A DNA stretch of 13,228 bases. Origin: JBAPRR01 sp049281195. GTDB lineage: Bacteria > Actinomycetota > Acidimicrobiia > Acidimicrobiales > CAVXTF01. This document shows positions 1 to 6,392 of the stretch, in pieces. The stretch's first letter is position 1, and each line of letters begins with the position of its first letter. The notes beneath the pieces were generated by a model. That model was not told the origin of the DNA and made no database searches. It worked only from the letters and a program-made list of their open reading frames with translations. The DNA is taken from positions 1 through 13,228 of the forward strand of contig JBAPRR010000221.1 of assembly GCA_049281195.1 (NCBI GenBank). Reading direction: 5' to 3'. Both the position numbers and the translations under genes were made by a program.

Positions 1-96
1 ATTTACAACAGTTCAGGCAGCAAGGTAGCCACCACGACCGCGGATTGCAGTCCAACTGGGAACCCCACGACCATCGCAAAAGTCAAGGTGACCTGA
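1..96 (+). CDS. possible 3' end of a secreted or pilin-like gene (partial)
   Basis: Reading frame 1 is open from the window edge to a TGA at 94-96 and encodes 31 residues rich in Thr, Ser and Val, ending in IAKVKVT. Such a composition suits the tail of an extracellular or pseudopilin-type protein, but it is too short to assign. Support for a real gene end comes from the strong hairpin that starts 29 nt after the stop. The frame-3 and minus-strand alternatives over the same bases are also open; the minus one would have the hairpin inside its coding region. No function is proposed. Confidence 0.35.
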   Translation: MYNSSGSKVATTTADCSPTGNPTTIAKVKVT

Positions 97-124
97 CCGA
101 TCGCAACGGTGCACTTTCTGGACC

Positions 125-156
125 CGAGACTGGCGCCGTAAAGGGCGCCAGTCTCG
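125..156 (+). terminator. 13-bp perfect hairpin, probable terminator
   Basis: The arms CGAGACTGGCGCC (125-137) and GGCGCCAGTCTCG (144-156) are perfectly complementary around a 6-nt loop, GTAAAG. There is no real T-tract on either side, as is common for actinobacterial terminators. It sits 29 nt past the stop at 94-96, which fits termination of a plus-strand gene entering from the left. Confidence 0.6.
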
Positions 157-574
157 CGTTCGGGGAGATCCCGAATTATGCACAACCTGTTTGGCAATTG
201 AAGAATTGAAGAGGATCCGTTCTCACCGGGGAGGAATGCTCGGTCCTCAACGCCCGGTGCAGTTGTAACGCGCGATCCGCCGAAGTGTGTATCCAGCAGT
301 GCAGGAGAGTGGCGCAGGCCGCACCAGTGTACGGGTGTTACCGCCCAGTGGCCCTGGGTCTCGTTTTTCGTCTCTCGCGTTGCGTCGCTAGATGCAGCGC
401 ACAGCGCAGGATCGATTGAGGCTGCCTAATCGAGATTGCCGGCCCGAGAGCTGGCAGTGGTTGGACGCCAGCCGTCGCGGCGCGCAAGTCGACGACAGGC
501 ACCGTGGCGAAGAGACACTCCCCACACCACTACGCGCCGGTTACCCGCCAAACAAATGTCTGGCCGAAGCTCTC
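157..574. other. non-coding stretch without a supported gene
   Basis: I see no gene here. Open frames (for example 392-703, plus) have no recognisable motif and no convincing ribosome binding site. A 10-codon frame at 237-269 does follow a GGGGAGGA sequence, but it is too short to support. The only structure is an imperfect hairpin near 436-454, listed separately. Confidence 0.5.
436..455 (-). terminator. imperfect hairpin, possible terminator of the 575-1264 remnant
   Basis: On the minus strand TGCCAGCT and GGCCGGCA pair around a CTCG loop with one A-C mismatch and one G-U pair. It lies about 120 nt beyond the stop of the minus-strand lipoprotein pseudogene. The bases closely match the perfect hairpin at 3553-3574, differing at about 6 of 31 positions over the surrounding segment, so it may be a decayed member of the same terminator family. 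Confidence 0.35.
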
Positions 575-1264
575 TCAGTACCAAACCGAGTTGCCAATAG
601 CCGTCAGGGGGTCAACCTGGGTGCGGCAAACGGGATAAGGCGTGGTGCTCGGCGTGGTGGTCGGAGGTACCGTGACCGGTGTGTGGAACCCTCCAAGAAG
701 TGATGGGCCGTAACATGGACGTTTGGCCAGGACGATGTCCACCGCCGAAGCGCTAGGACTCAGATCGGCAATCCCTTCGTCGTTGCCCGCCACTGAGATC
801 AGATGGCCATTTGCCATTGGCCAAGTCGGATGGGCGGACTGGAAAGCGTCTCCTTCGGCACGGAAATGATTGTCACTGAACCAGTAAGCGTGTCGAGAAT
901 GGTTAGCTTGTTGTTGCACCCGACCCATACGATGCCGTTTTACCGAGGACTAGACCGATTGGATTGCGAACTCGAGGCCAGTCGTCTCAGGGTTCCCGAG
1001 GCTCCAACTGCTTAGTCGATGGGTCGTCGTACTGAACTCGTAAACGTGGGCCTTGTTCACTCCCTCTGCCCACCACCAGATCGCGTTTCTGGACGGATCG
1101 GGAACCAGTTGAGCGAGTTGCTCGCCTATCGGCGCAGGGCCCGAAACCGGCCATGACGTAAGGAGCGGCTTCTTCACCGAGGTGAGGACGTTCTGCCCAC
1201 CGCCTTTCCCGGCGGAGGCATCGTTATTACAACCCGCAAGGCTTACGGCGAGTGCAATCGCCAA
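575..1264 (-). pseudogene. decayed lipoprotein with beta-propeller-like repeats
   Basis: The reading from 1264 downward begins with a hydrophobic stretch and a lipobox, SLAGC, followed by a Gly/Ser-rich linker, so the ancestor was a secreted lipoprotein. Beyond it are strand-like segments such as WWWAEGVNKAHVYEFSTTTHR, IVWVGCNNKLTILD and ISVAGNDEGIADLSPSAS, resembling propeller blades of the virginiamycin-lyase or PQQ type (inference from pattern only). The gene is broken. A TGA at 1280-1282 separates a basic FRR segment from the hydrophobic core, leaving only a TTG start. A TAG lies at 950-952. The best continuation shifts to another frame between about 938 and 815 and then returns to the first frame until the TGA at 575-577. 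The C-terminus has a Pro/Thr-rich patch. Sequencing error could explain one lesion but hardly all of them. Confidence 0.6.
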
Positions 1265-1612
1265 TGGCGCGATAGGCCGTCACCGCCGAAACCTCGCCGA
1301 TGAAATCCGGACTTCTTCGTGGTCACCAGCCGCCTCCCGCCCCTTGATCAGCACGTTAGATCACACCGAGAGATTTGTTGCCTTGGCATGCAGCCGTCGA
1401 GGTGTTCCCTGGTGGCGCCATGTTCCGATTCAGTTCGGCTTCGGATTCGAATCCGGGCGGACTTACCAACTCGGGAGCTGACCAATCTCCTCTTGACCTT
1501 GATCTTTGAAAGAAACCAGGGGAGAACCTGTGGAAGCGGAGGCGTCAATTCTGCATGGGCTTAAGCGAATTAAATGCCTTGCTCTGATCCTCGACATGCT
1601 GCGTTGCGGTTC
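1265..1612. other. non-coding stretch between two pseudogenes
   Basis: No gene is supported. The frame at 1506-1718 (plus) holds a GTG at 1529 preceded by AGGGGAG, but its product has no familiar motif and runs antisense into the HNH remnant. Other frames are short and arginine/serine-rich, typical of shadow translation in GC-rich DNA. The segment 1265-1300 probably still holds the eroded 5' end of the lipoprotein gene. Confidence 0.45.
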
Positions 1613-2229
1613 TCACGAAGCGTTTTTGAAGCGTTGCCACCGCACTTCGAGCAGTTCTCGGTCGGGGCGTGCTGCGGAGTTTGGTGGAAGGTCGATTTGT
1701 GAACCACCGATTGCTTGAAGTGTGTAGCGGAGGGTTGGTCCGTCGGCCTCTTCCAAGACGTCATTTCGAACGGCGACCTTGTAAGAGGTGTCAATTCCGA
1801 AGATGTCGACGTCGTACGCCGCATGATGGATCTTGCACATGGCGATTCCGTTAGTTACGACGGGTTCTCCACCTTCCGAATCACTGAGTACGTGAGCGGC
1901 GTCCAGGAGTCTCGTAGGCCGGAGGCGGCGAATGCTGCACTGGTTCTTGTAGGAGGAGAACGCGTTGGCGAAACATGGGCTGGTGTAGTCGCTGTTTCAC
2001 GACTCGCTCCGCGTAAGAACGCACAAGTGCCGGATCTGCGATTCCGAGATCGTCGGACTCGGAGACTGTCTTCGTCCAAAGAAATGACGAACTGGGACTG
2101 GCGGGGTTCTTCTGCCGCTAGCCTGACCGGGTAGATCGGAAGATATAGACCCACGGTCTTCCCGTTTGGATCGGTCGTCGGCGGAATGTCCATGAAGGCC
2201 ATCTGCGACGACTGCAGGTCATTAGCCAC
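1613..2229 (-). pseudogene. HNH endonuclease pseudogene (two frameshifts, N-terminus missing)
   Basis: Joining three minus-strand frames rebuilds the C-terminal two thirds of a typical actinobacterial HNH nuclease. Frame one (2229 to about 2070) gives GLYLPIYPVRLAAEE and FVISLDEDS. Frame two (about 2070-1955) gives DPALVRSYAERVVKQRLHQP and MFRQRVL. Frame three (about 1955-1613) gives YKNQC, LLDAAHV, SEGGEPVVTNGIAMCKIHH and a tail ending in WQRFKNAS. The order, the AAH and NG-x-x-x-C-x-IHH core and the spacing match the family. Each junction equals one extra base or two lost bases. The zinc-finger-like C-x2-C pair expected near the first shift reads C-x2-R, so one ligand is also lost. The usual first 100 or so residues are absent: a TAA lies just above 2229. 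It was probably a restriction or defence-type nuclease; it cannot be functional now. Confidence 0.8.
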
Positions 2230-2351
2230 CGGTAAGAATCTGACCGGATACGGGTACTCTTACTCCTCGAGGCAGATCCCACGAGTCACATGTACGGCCG
2301 CACTATGGGGTGTTCGCTAGAGCAGCAGTTGCTGCTGGTTACCATGGACGG

Positions 2352-2936
2352 ATGGCACCAGTCAGCTCCTATGTGACGCGGCTGCTCGATCCCGACACCT
2401 GGGACGACTTTGCCCATCTGGTCGAGGCTAACAACGGCGTTTGGGGCGGCTGCTGGTGCATGGGTTTCCATCCAGAGGGCGTCGGCAAGGGCCATACCGC
2501 TGCTGGGAACCGTCGGGCTAAGCAAGCGCATGTTGGAAACGGAACGGTGCACCAGATTTTGGTTTACGACGGCGACGAGTGCGTCGGATGGTGCCAGTTC
2601 GGAACCCCGGTGGAGCTTCCAAACATCAACAACCCGAAGCCCTATGCGAAGGACCTGGGCGAGATGCCCGACTGGCGGATCGATTGCATCTTCACCGGAA
2701 GCCGACACCGGCGCAACGGGGTTGCGCGGGCAGCCCTCGGCGCGGCGCTGGCCGCCATCCGCGATGCCGGAGGTGGGATCGTCGAGGCATACCCTGAGCA
2801 AGTCGAGGGGCGCCCTCCCCAGCGCGGCGCGTATTTCCACACGGGCCCGGACGACCTGTTCGAGGAGTTCGGCTTCGAGCGAGTCAGAATGATAGCGAAG
2901 TGGCGGTGGGTGATGCGGCTGCGGATCCGGTCTTGA
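2352..2936 (+). CDS. GNAT-family N-acetyltransferase
   Basis: A 194-aa cytoplasmic protein of the GNAT fold, which transfers an acetyl group from acetyl-CoA to an amine; the substrate cannot be read from sequence. Seen: a characteristic WGGCWCMGFH segment at residues 31-40, VGWCQFG at 78-84, and the acetyl-CoA pyrophosphate loop RHRRNGVAR at 118-126 followed by an alpha helix; the YPEQ and FEEFGFERV segments near 148 and 170-178 complete the family pattern. The length is normal and no lesion is visible. I chose the ATG at 2352 because the conserved part starts shortly after it; a GTG at 2310 would add 14 residues. No strong Shine-Dalgarno precedes either. It is a lone plus-strand gene between nuclease remnants, so it may be a late arrival or a survivor of an eroding island. 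Confidence 0.85.
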   Translation: MAPVSSYVTRLLDPDTWDDFAHLVEANNGVWGGCWCMGFHPEGVGKGHTAAGNRRAKQAHVGNGTVHQILVYDGDECVGWCQFGTPVELPNINNPKPYAKDLGEMPDWRIDCIFTGSRHRRNGVARAALGAALAAIRDAGGGIVEAYPEQVEGRPPQRGAYFHTGPDDLFEEFGFERVRMIAKWRWVMRLRIRS

Positions 2937-3030
2937 CCGAGACCGTCATCGCGCTAGTTCCAGTCAAGTAAATGTGGATTGGGATTTCTTGTTTCTCGAC
3001 GATGTTGACCCGAAACGGGCTGTTGAACGA

Positions 3031-3291
3031 TCAGTGTTTCACGACGATGACCTTCACGCTATCGGTCGTTTCGAGGTCACGCCGGAGTTCAGCCTCATCT
3101 CGGAGGACGCCGAGGTCATACACGACAAAGACGATGGCCTTGTAACCCAGCGAGTATGCATACATGTCTGCGTTGATTTCATCGATTAGTGGGCCAACAG
3201 GTGCGCGGTCATTCAGCAGCTTTACTTCGAAAGGCTGTTTCGAGGGGCGGAAAGATGAATCGGGGATCACCTCCTCGGCGGATGCCTTCAC
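3031..3291 (-). pseudogene. C-terminal remnant of a PD-(D/E)XK-type nuclease
   Basis: The 86-codon frame has FEVK at residues 21-24, matching the E-x-K half of a PD-(D/E)XK active site. It is followed by the family's usual tail: a helix (IDEINADMYAY), the strand AIVFVVYDLGV and a closing segment, DLETTDSVKVIVVKH. In restriction-associated nucleases of this kind about 100-200 residues come before this point, including the catalytic Asp. Here the frame closes at a TGA about 60 nt above the GTG at 3291, and the upstream part (ending TGGVDSVDCDREVGRV) is not recognisable. I read it as a truncated gene; a small intact protein is possible but lacks the first acidic ligand. It converges on the acetyltransferase gene, with 94 nt between them. 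Confidence 0.5.
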
Positions 3292-3552
3292 TCTGCCGAC
3301 TTCGCGGTCGCAGTCGACTGAATCGACGCCACCTGTTCGCCAACTGGCTCAAGATCAGGCGAAGCCGAAGACGCGTGCCAAACGACGCCGGGGCTTATGG
3401 CCCGAAGCCGTTCGCAACCACGGAGAAGCCCCGTTAGAGGCTGAGGGCGGCCCCTCGGGCTAACCCACGCCTGAACCTTCAAACGAAACAACGACCACCC
3501 GCTTCCACTGGCGCGCCACCGAAGCGATCGTCACCCGAGTCATAACGCGAAA

Positions 3553-3574
3553 CTGCCGGCCCGAGGGCCGGCAG
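3553..3574 (-). terminator. probable ssrA terminator hairpin
   Basis: On the minus strand CTGCCGGCC pairs perfectly with GGCCGGCAG around a CTCG tetraloop and is followed by TTTCGCGTT. It lies about 115 nt past the mature 3' end of tmRNA and is the first strong hairpin in that direction. Outer GAAA/TTTC bases could extend the stem across a bulge. No plus-strand gene ends near it, so termination of the tmRNA precursor is the best explanation. Confidence 0.65.
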
Positions 3575-3627
3575 TAGTCGTTTCAGGGGTGGCGTTCGAG
3601 CCTTTTTGACCCGTCGCCACATCCAAC

Positions 3628-3673
3628 GATGGATTTCATGAACACGAACGCATCCATTTCATGAACATCCATC
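3628..3673. repeat. inverted repeat with two TTCATGAA palindromes
   Basis: The left arm GATGGATTTCATGAA (3628-3642) and the right arm TTCATGAACATCCATC (3658-3673) are complementary apart from one bulged base, with a 15-nt spacer. Since TTCATGAA is its own reverse complement, the arms also form a direct repeat. The site starts 17 nt beyond the mature tmRNA 3' end. It could fold in the tmRNA precursor as a processing or stability element, or be a protein-binding or recombination site left by an integrated element. Confidence 0.6.
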
Positions 3674-3689
3674 GGTTTAAGTAAGTAAG

Positions 3690-4037
3690 TGGAGGTGGCG
3701 GGAATCGAACCCGCGTCCTCCAGCTTCGCAGTTGGCCTTCTCCGAGCGCAGCCGATCGCTAAATCTCAGATCTGACGCCGCAATCGGCGAACTCGTCAGT
3801 TCCCAGCCGGCTTAGTTGTCCTCAACGACCCACCGACATGACCGTCCGAGTAAGCCCCGCTAGATGACGCCCGCTACTGGCCCACAGGGCTGAGACCAGA
3901 CGGACGCGCTACTTATTAAGCAGCGAGCGCGAGTTCAGAGTTCGCGTTTGTTTTTTGTTCCGGCTCTTTAACGTGGCTCCGGAGACCACGGCTCGCTTCT
4001 CCAACGTTGACGACCAGAGTCGAAGCCAGTCACCCCC
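3690..4037 (-). ncRNA. ssrA: tmRNA (transfer-messenger RNA)
   Basis: This RNA rescues ribosomes stalled on broken mRNAs: it enters as an alanyl-tRNA mimic with SmpB and then supplies a short message that tags the product for proteolysis. The 5' end GGGGGTG (4037-4031) pairs with CACCTCC (3697-3691) as a 7-bp acceptor stem with one G-U. The tmRNA hallmark GGCTTCGAC follows the 5' strand, and the T-arm GCGGG-TTCGATT-CCCGC is perfect. The discriminator A is at 3690; the next bases are CTT, so CCA must be added after transcription. The length is 348 nt, normal for a one-piece tmRNA. The tag frame ends ELALAA-stop-stop. The promoter lies at higher coordinates and the likely terminator is at 3553-3574. 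Its partner gene smpB is about 4.7 kb upstream on the same strand. Confidence 0.95.
3916..3966 (-). other. tmRNA proteolysis-tag reading frame
   Basis: Reading from a GAG resume codon at 3966-3964, just after a TTAAA, gives EPEQKTNANSELALAA and two consecutive stops (first at 3918-3916). The C-terminal ALAA is the usual ClpXP-type degron. The resume codon is inferred from its position after the A-rich segment; tags more often begin with Ala or Gly, so the exact first residue is uncertain while the C-terminus is secure. Confidence 0.7.
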
Positions 4038-4058
4038 TTGTTGTTGTGTGACCAGCCC

Positions 4059-4064
4059 AGTGTA
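4059..4064 (-). promoter_or_regulatory. candidate -10 box of ssrA
   Basis: On the minus strand TACACT fits the TAnnnT actinobacterial -10 pattern and lies 21 nt before the mature tmRNA 5' end, leaving a short leader for RNase P removal. A -35 is not obvious; CCTGTG about 16 nt upstream is the best candidate. The same hexamer precedes murL. Confidence 0.5.
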
Positions 4065-4199
4065 GCGGCGCCGGCCGGGGCACAGGCCTCCCCGTCGGAA
4101 CGCGTCGTGCCTGCTCAGAGGGATCGTGGCACCCTCCAGGCTCCAGTGCACAGCTTTTTGTCGCAGATCCCCCGTCTCACTGCTTTATAGGGCACGGAG

Positions 4200-4697
4200 A
4201 TGTACGTTCGGTGGAAAGAACCACAGGGGAGAGATTTGATCCCGGTCGGCGGCGAGGCGGGGTTCGAGGACTTCGTGACTTCGGCGGAGCCGAAACTGAG
4301 GCGCGCGTTCGTCGCAGCGTTCGGTCCGGAGCGCGGAGTGGAAGCCACCGCCGAGGCACTCGCCTATGGGTGGGAACGCTGGCCGGAGATCCGGTCCTTC
4401 GACAATCCGGTGGGATACCTCTACAGGGTCGGTCGCAGCCGGACCAGGGTCCGCAAGGTCCGCAGACTGTTCGAGCGTCCCGCGAACCCCGATCAGTGGA
4501 CAGAGCCGGGGCTTGGCAAGGCCCTGCAGAAGCTGTCGGAGCCCGAACGCGTGGCGGTTGTCGTCACCTACTGCTCGGACATGTCCCGCCGCGAGGCGGC
4601 GTCCATGCTCCAGATCAGCGAGGCCGCGTTACAGAAGAGAGCCGAGAGGGGACTCGCACGGCTCAGGAGATCTCTTGGAGTGCAATCCGATGAATGA
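4200..4697 (+). CDS. ECF-type RNA polymerase sigma factor
   Basis: A 165-aa protein with the two-domain layout of extracytoplasmic-function sigma factors, which direct RNA polymerase to a small stress- or signal-specific promoter set. Region 2 spans about residues 21-90 and includes FEDFV, a conserved helix ending in W(61) and DNPVGYLYRVGRSR (68-81). Region 4 spans about 108-158: LQKLSEPERVAVVV followed by the helix-turn-helix MSRREAASMLQISEAALQKR. The ATG at 4200 has GGAG directly touching it; a TTG at 4236, 4 nt after an AGGGGAG, is a good alternative start that would trim 12 residues outside the conserved domain. The stop overlaps the next gene, so the pair is co-transcribed and translationally coupled. 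Many ECF factors activate their own operon; no matching promoter motif was found to prove it. Confidence 0.88.
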   Translation: MYVRWKEPQGRDLIPVGGEAGFEDFVTSAEPKLRRAFVAAFGPERGVEATAEALAYGWERWPEIRSFDNPVGYLYRVGRSRTRVRKVRRLFERPANPDQWTEPGLGKALQKLSEPERVAVVVTYCSDMSRREAASMLQISEAALQKRAERGLARLRRSLGVQSDE

Positions 4698-6306
4698 CCG
4701 CGAGTTGACCGAACGCATCACCAACATGATCGACGAGTCGGCCCCGCCGCTCTCGGTCGAGCAGGTCGTCGCACGATCACACGCCGGAGCGGTCAAAGCT
4801 TCACGTCAACTGAACCCAAGACTGGTATTCGCGTTTTCGGCGGCGCTGGTGATTCTCATTGCGGCCGTCGTGGTTGTAAGCGTCGCTGTTCGATCTGGGA
4901 ATTCGAACCTCAGTCCGGCTGGACTCGGTAACGGTGTGTCCGGGTACCTGTCGCCTCTCCCGGAAACGTCGTTGACGCCGGCGGGCTGGGCGCCCTTTGA
5001 ATTCGGAGACGTTCAAGTCTCGGTTCCGGGCTATTGGGTTGAGACCCAGGGCGAGGCATGCCTTGGGCCGGCAACGACAAGGGGCTCGACATCTGAGGAC
5101 CCTGGCTGCCGTCTCTCGAGTGTGACGATGAAGCTTTCGACCAAGAGAGCAATTCCCGACGCGCGGTCATCGGTGGTGAACGGGATCCCTGTGGTGGTTG
5201 GACATAGCGGGAGCGGAGTCGACACGATATATATGGAACGCGCTCTGGGAGTCGACGTCGAAGCCAAAGGCAGTATTGCCCAACAGATTCTTGCAACGAT
5301 CACCTTTTCACCGCGTTCGGTGATCCTCGGTTCGGATGTTCACGGGACACCGGCAACATGGCGAGGAATCAACTACCACGGTTTGACCTTCGATGTTCCA
5401 AGCAACTGGACTATCGCGGGATCGGGACCCACCGCCGAATGTTTCATCGTGGCGGACACGGTCATCCTGGACTCCGAACAATCCTCATCGAGCGGGGTCT
5501 GTGAAGGTTCGTCCCGGATCGGTATATCCGGGGGAGGAAACCCGATCTCACAGTTGGCTGGGGTTCCGGGAATGTCAGTCAGTTTCAGTCCCACGATCAC
5601 GCCCCTGACAGAGGACTTGTTCAAGGAGATCATCAAGAGCAGTCAGTGCTTGGATCGAAACGGCCTGAAGATCTGCATTCCGCCGCCTGCACAACAACAG
5701 TTCATCACGCTGTTGGCCACGGGCAGTCAGACGACTATGGCGTACATATTCCCGTCGGATGGCTCGACACCGGTCTCCTTTGAGATAGGTCTGCCCGAAT
5801 CTGGTGTGACCGCCTTGGAGATCCTGGATTCCTTCAGGCCGGCACCGACGTCGCTGTCGACTCAACCCACGAAAACCGTCAACACGACTCCATCACAGCA
5901 TCCGTCTACGGCAGTGCCGACGACCGTACCGGCCAGTACCGGGACGACAGATCAAGAGCCGGGCGAGACCGAGGCCTACACCGAGTGTTCAAGTGGGAAC
6001 TACGACAGTCCAGCCGTCAGGCCCACGCGCGTCATCATCACCTGCGGGTCGATGGGGTTGATGGATATGGCTTGGAGCACCTGGACCCCGTCCCGGGCGA
6101 CCGGAACAGGCGAGCTCTGGCAGAGCACTTGCACTTCGAAGTGCGGACTGATGAGTCAGGTGAATGAGTTTCCCGCTTCAATCACGCTTTATGACGTCGT
6201 CCAGATAAACGACAAACCCTTCTTCTCGATGCTCAAAGTCGACTACTCCGGTGCGGGACCGAACGGCCAGAAGGTGGCTAATTTCCGTCTGCCTGTTTCC
6301 GTTTAG
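4690..6306 (+). CDS. single-pass membrane protein, putative anti-sigma factor or sensor
   Basis: A 538-aa protein whose ATG at 4690 overlaps the sigma gene by 8 nt, the usual layout of a sigma/anti-sigma pair. A short cytoplasmic part (1-44) precedes one transmembrane helix (about 45-67), and nearly 470 residues lie outside. It lacks the H-x3-C-x2-C zinc motif of ZAS anti-sigma factors, so the regulatory role rests on position and topology. Outside are two similar modules near residues 100-215 and 224-378, each opening with a hydrophobic strand and a VP-x-x-W motif (VSVPGYW; FDVPSNW). A Ser/Thr/Pro linker (about 382-428) then leads to a C-terminal domain (433-538) with Trp-rich strands and a C-TSK-C pair; similar cysteine-paired tails occur on actinobacterial secreted proteins. 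Ligand or signal unknown. Translation further upstream in this frame is a shadow of the sigma gene. Confidence 0.75.
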   Translation: MNDRELTERITNMIDESAPPLSVEQVVARSHAGAVKASRQLNPRLVFAFSAALVILIAAVVVVSVAVRSGNSNLSPAGLGNGVSGYLSPLPETSLTPAGWAPFEFGDVQVSVPGYWVETQGEACLGPATTRGSTSEDPGCRLSSVTMKLSTKRAIPDARSSVVNGIPVVVGHSGSGVDTIYMERALGVDVEAKGSIAQQILATITFSPRSVILGSDVHGTPATWRGINYHGLTFDVPSNWTIAGSGPTAECFIVADTVILDSEQSSSSGVCEGSSRIGISGGGNPISQLAGVPGMSVSFSPTITPLTEDLFKEIIKSSQCLDRNGLKICIPPPAQQQFITLLATGSQTTMAYIFPSDGSTPVSFEIGLPESGVTALEILDSFRPAPTSLSTQPTKTVNTTPSQHPSTAVPTTVPASTGTTDQEPGETEAYTECSSGNYDSPAVRPTRVIITCGSMGLMDMAWSTWTPSRATGTGELWQSTCTSKCGLMSQVNEFPASITLYDVVQINDKPFFSMLKVDYSGAGPNGQKVANFRLPVSV

Positions 6307-6392
6307 CACGGCTGATCCCCTGAGCCGTCCGCAGTTGACGCCAAACCCCTTTCGGACTAACAACGGCCCCACCCACGGCGAAAGGGCGGCGG

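Larger units (their letters stand above)
3292..3689. other. non-coding stretch downstream of ssrA
   Basis: No gene is supported between the nuclease remnant and the 3' end of ssrA. It holds a perfect GC hairpin (3553-3574) and an inverted repeat built on the palindrome TTCATGAA (3628-3673), both listed separately, and a short AAGTAAGTAAGT run just past the tmRNA end. Open frames here are rich in Arg/Pro and look like shadow translation. Confidence 0.5.

Noticed and set aside
3..197. Minus-strand frame with a hydrophobic C-terminal stretch
   Set aside because: The perfect 125-156 hairpin would lie inside it and no start signal or family motif is visible.
1441..1466. GATTCGAATCC resembling a tRNA T-arm
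   Set aside because: No matching acceptor, D or anticodon stem is found around it.
1715..2134. Plus-strand open frame of 139 codons
   Set aside because: It is antisense to the well-supported HNH remnant and has no recognisable motif.
2974..3189. Plus-strand frame of 71 codons rich in acidic residues
   Set aside because: It mirrors the nuclease remnant on the other strand, whose strand and helix pattern is family-like.
1..3600. Search for a second copy of the ssrA 3' end as an attachment repeat
   Set aside because: No matching stretch was seen by eye in this window; a copy may lie outside it.
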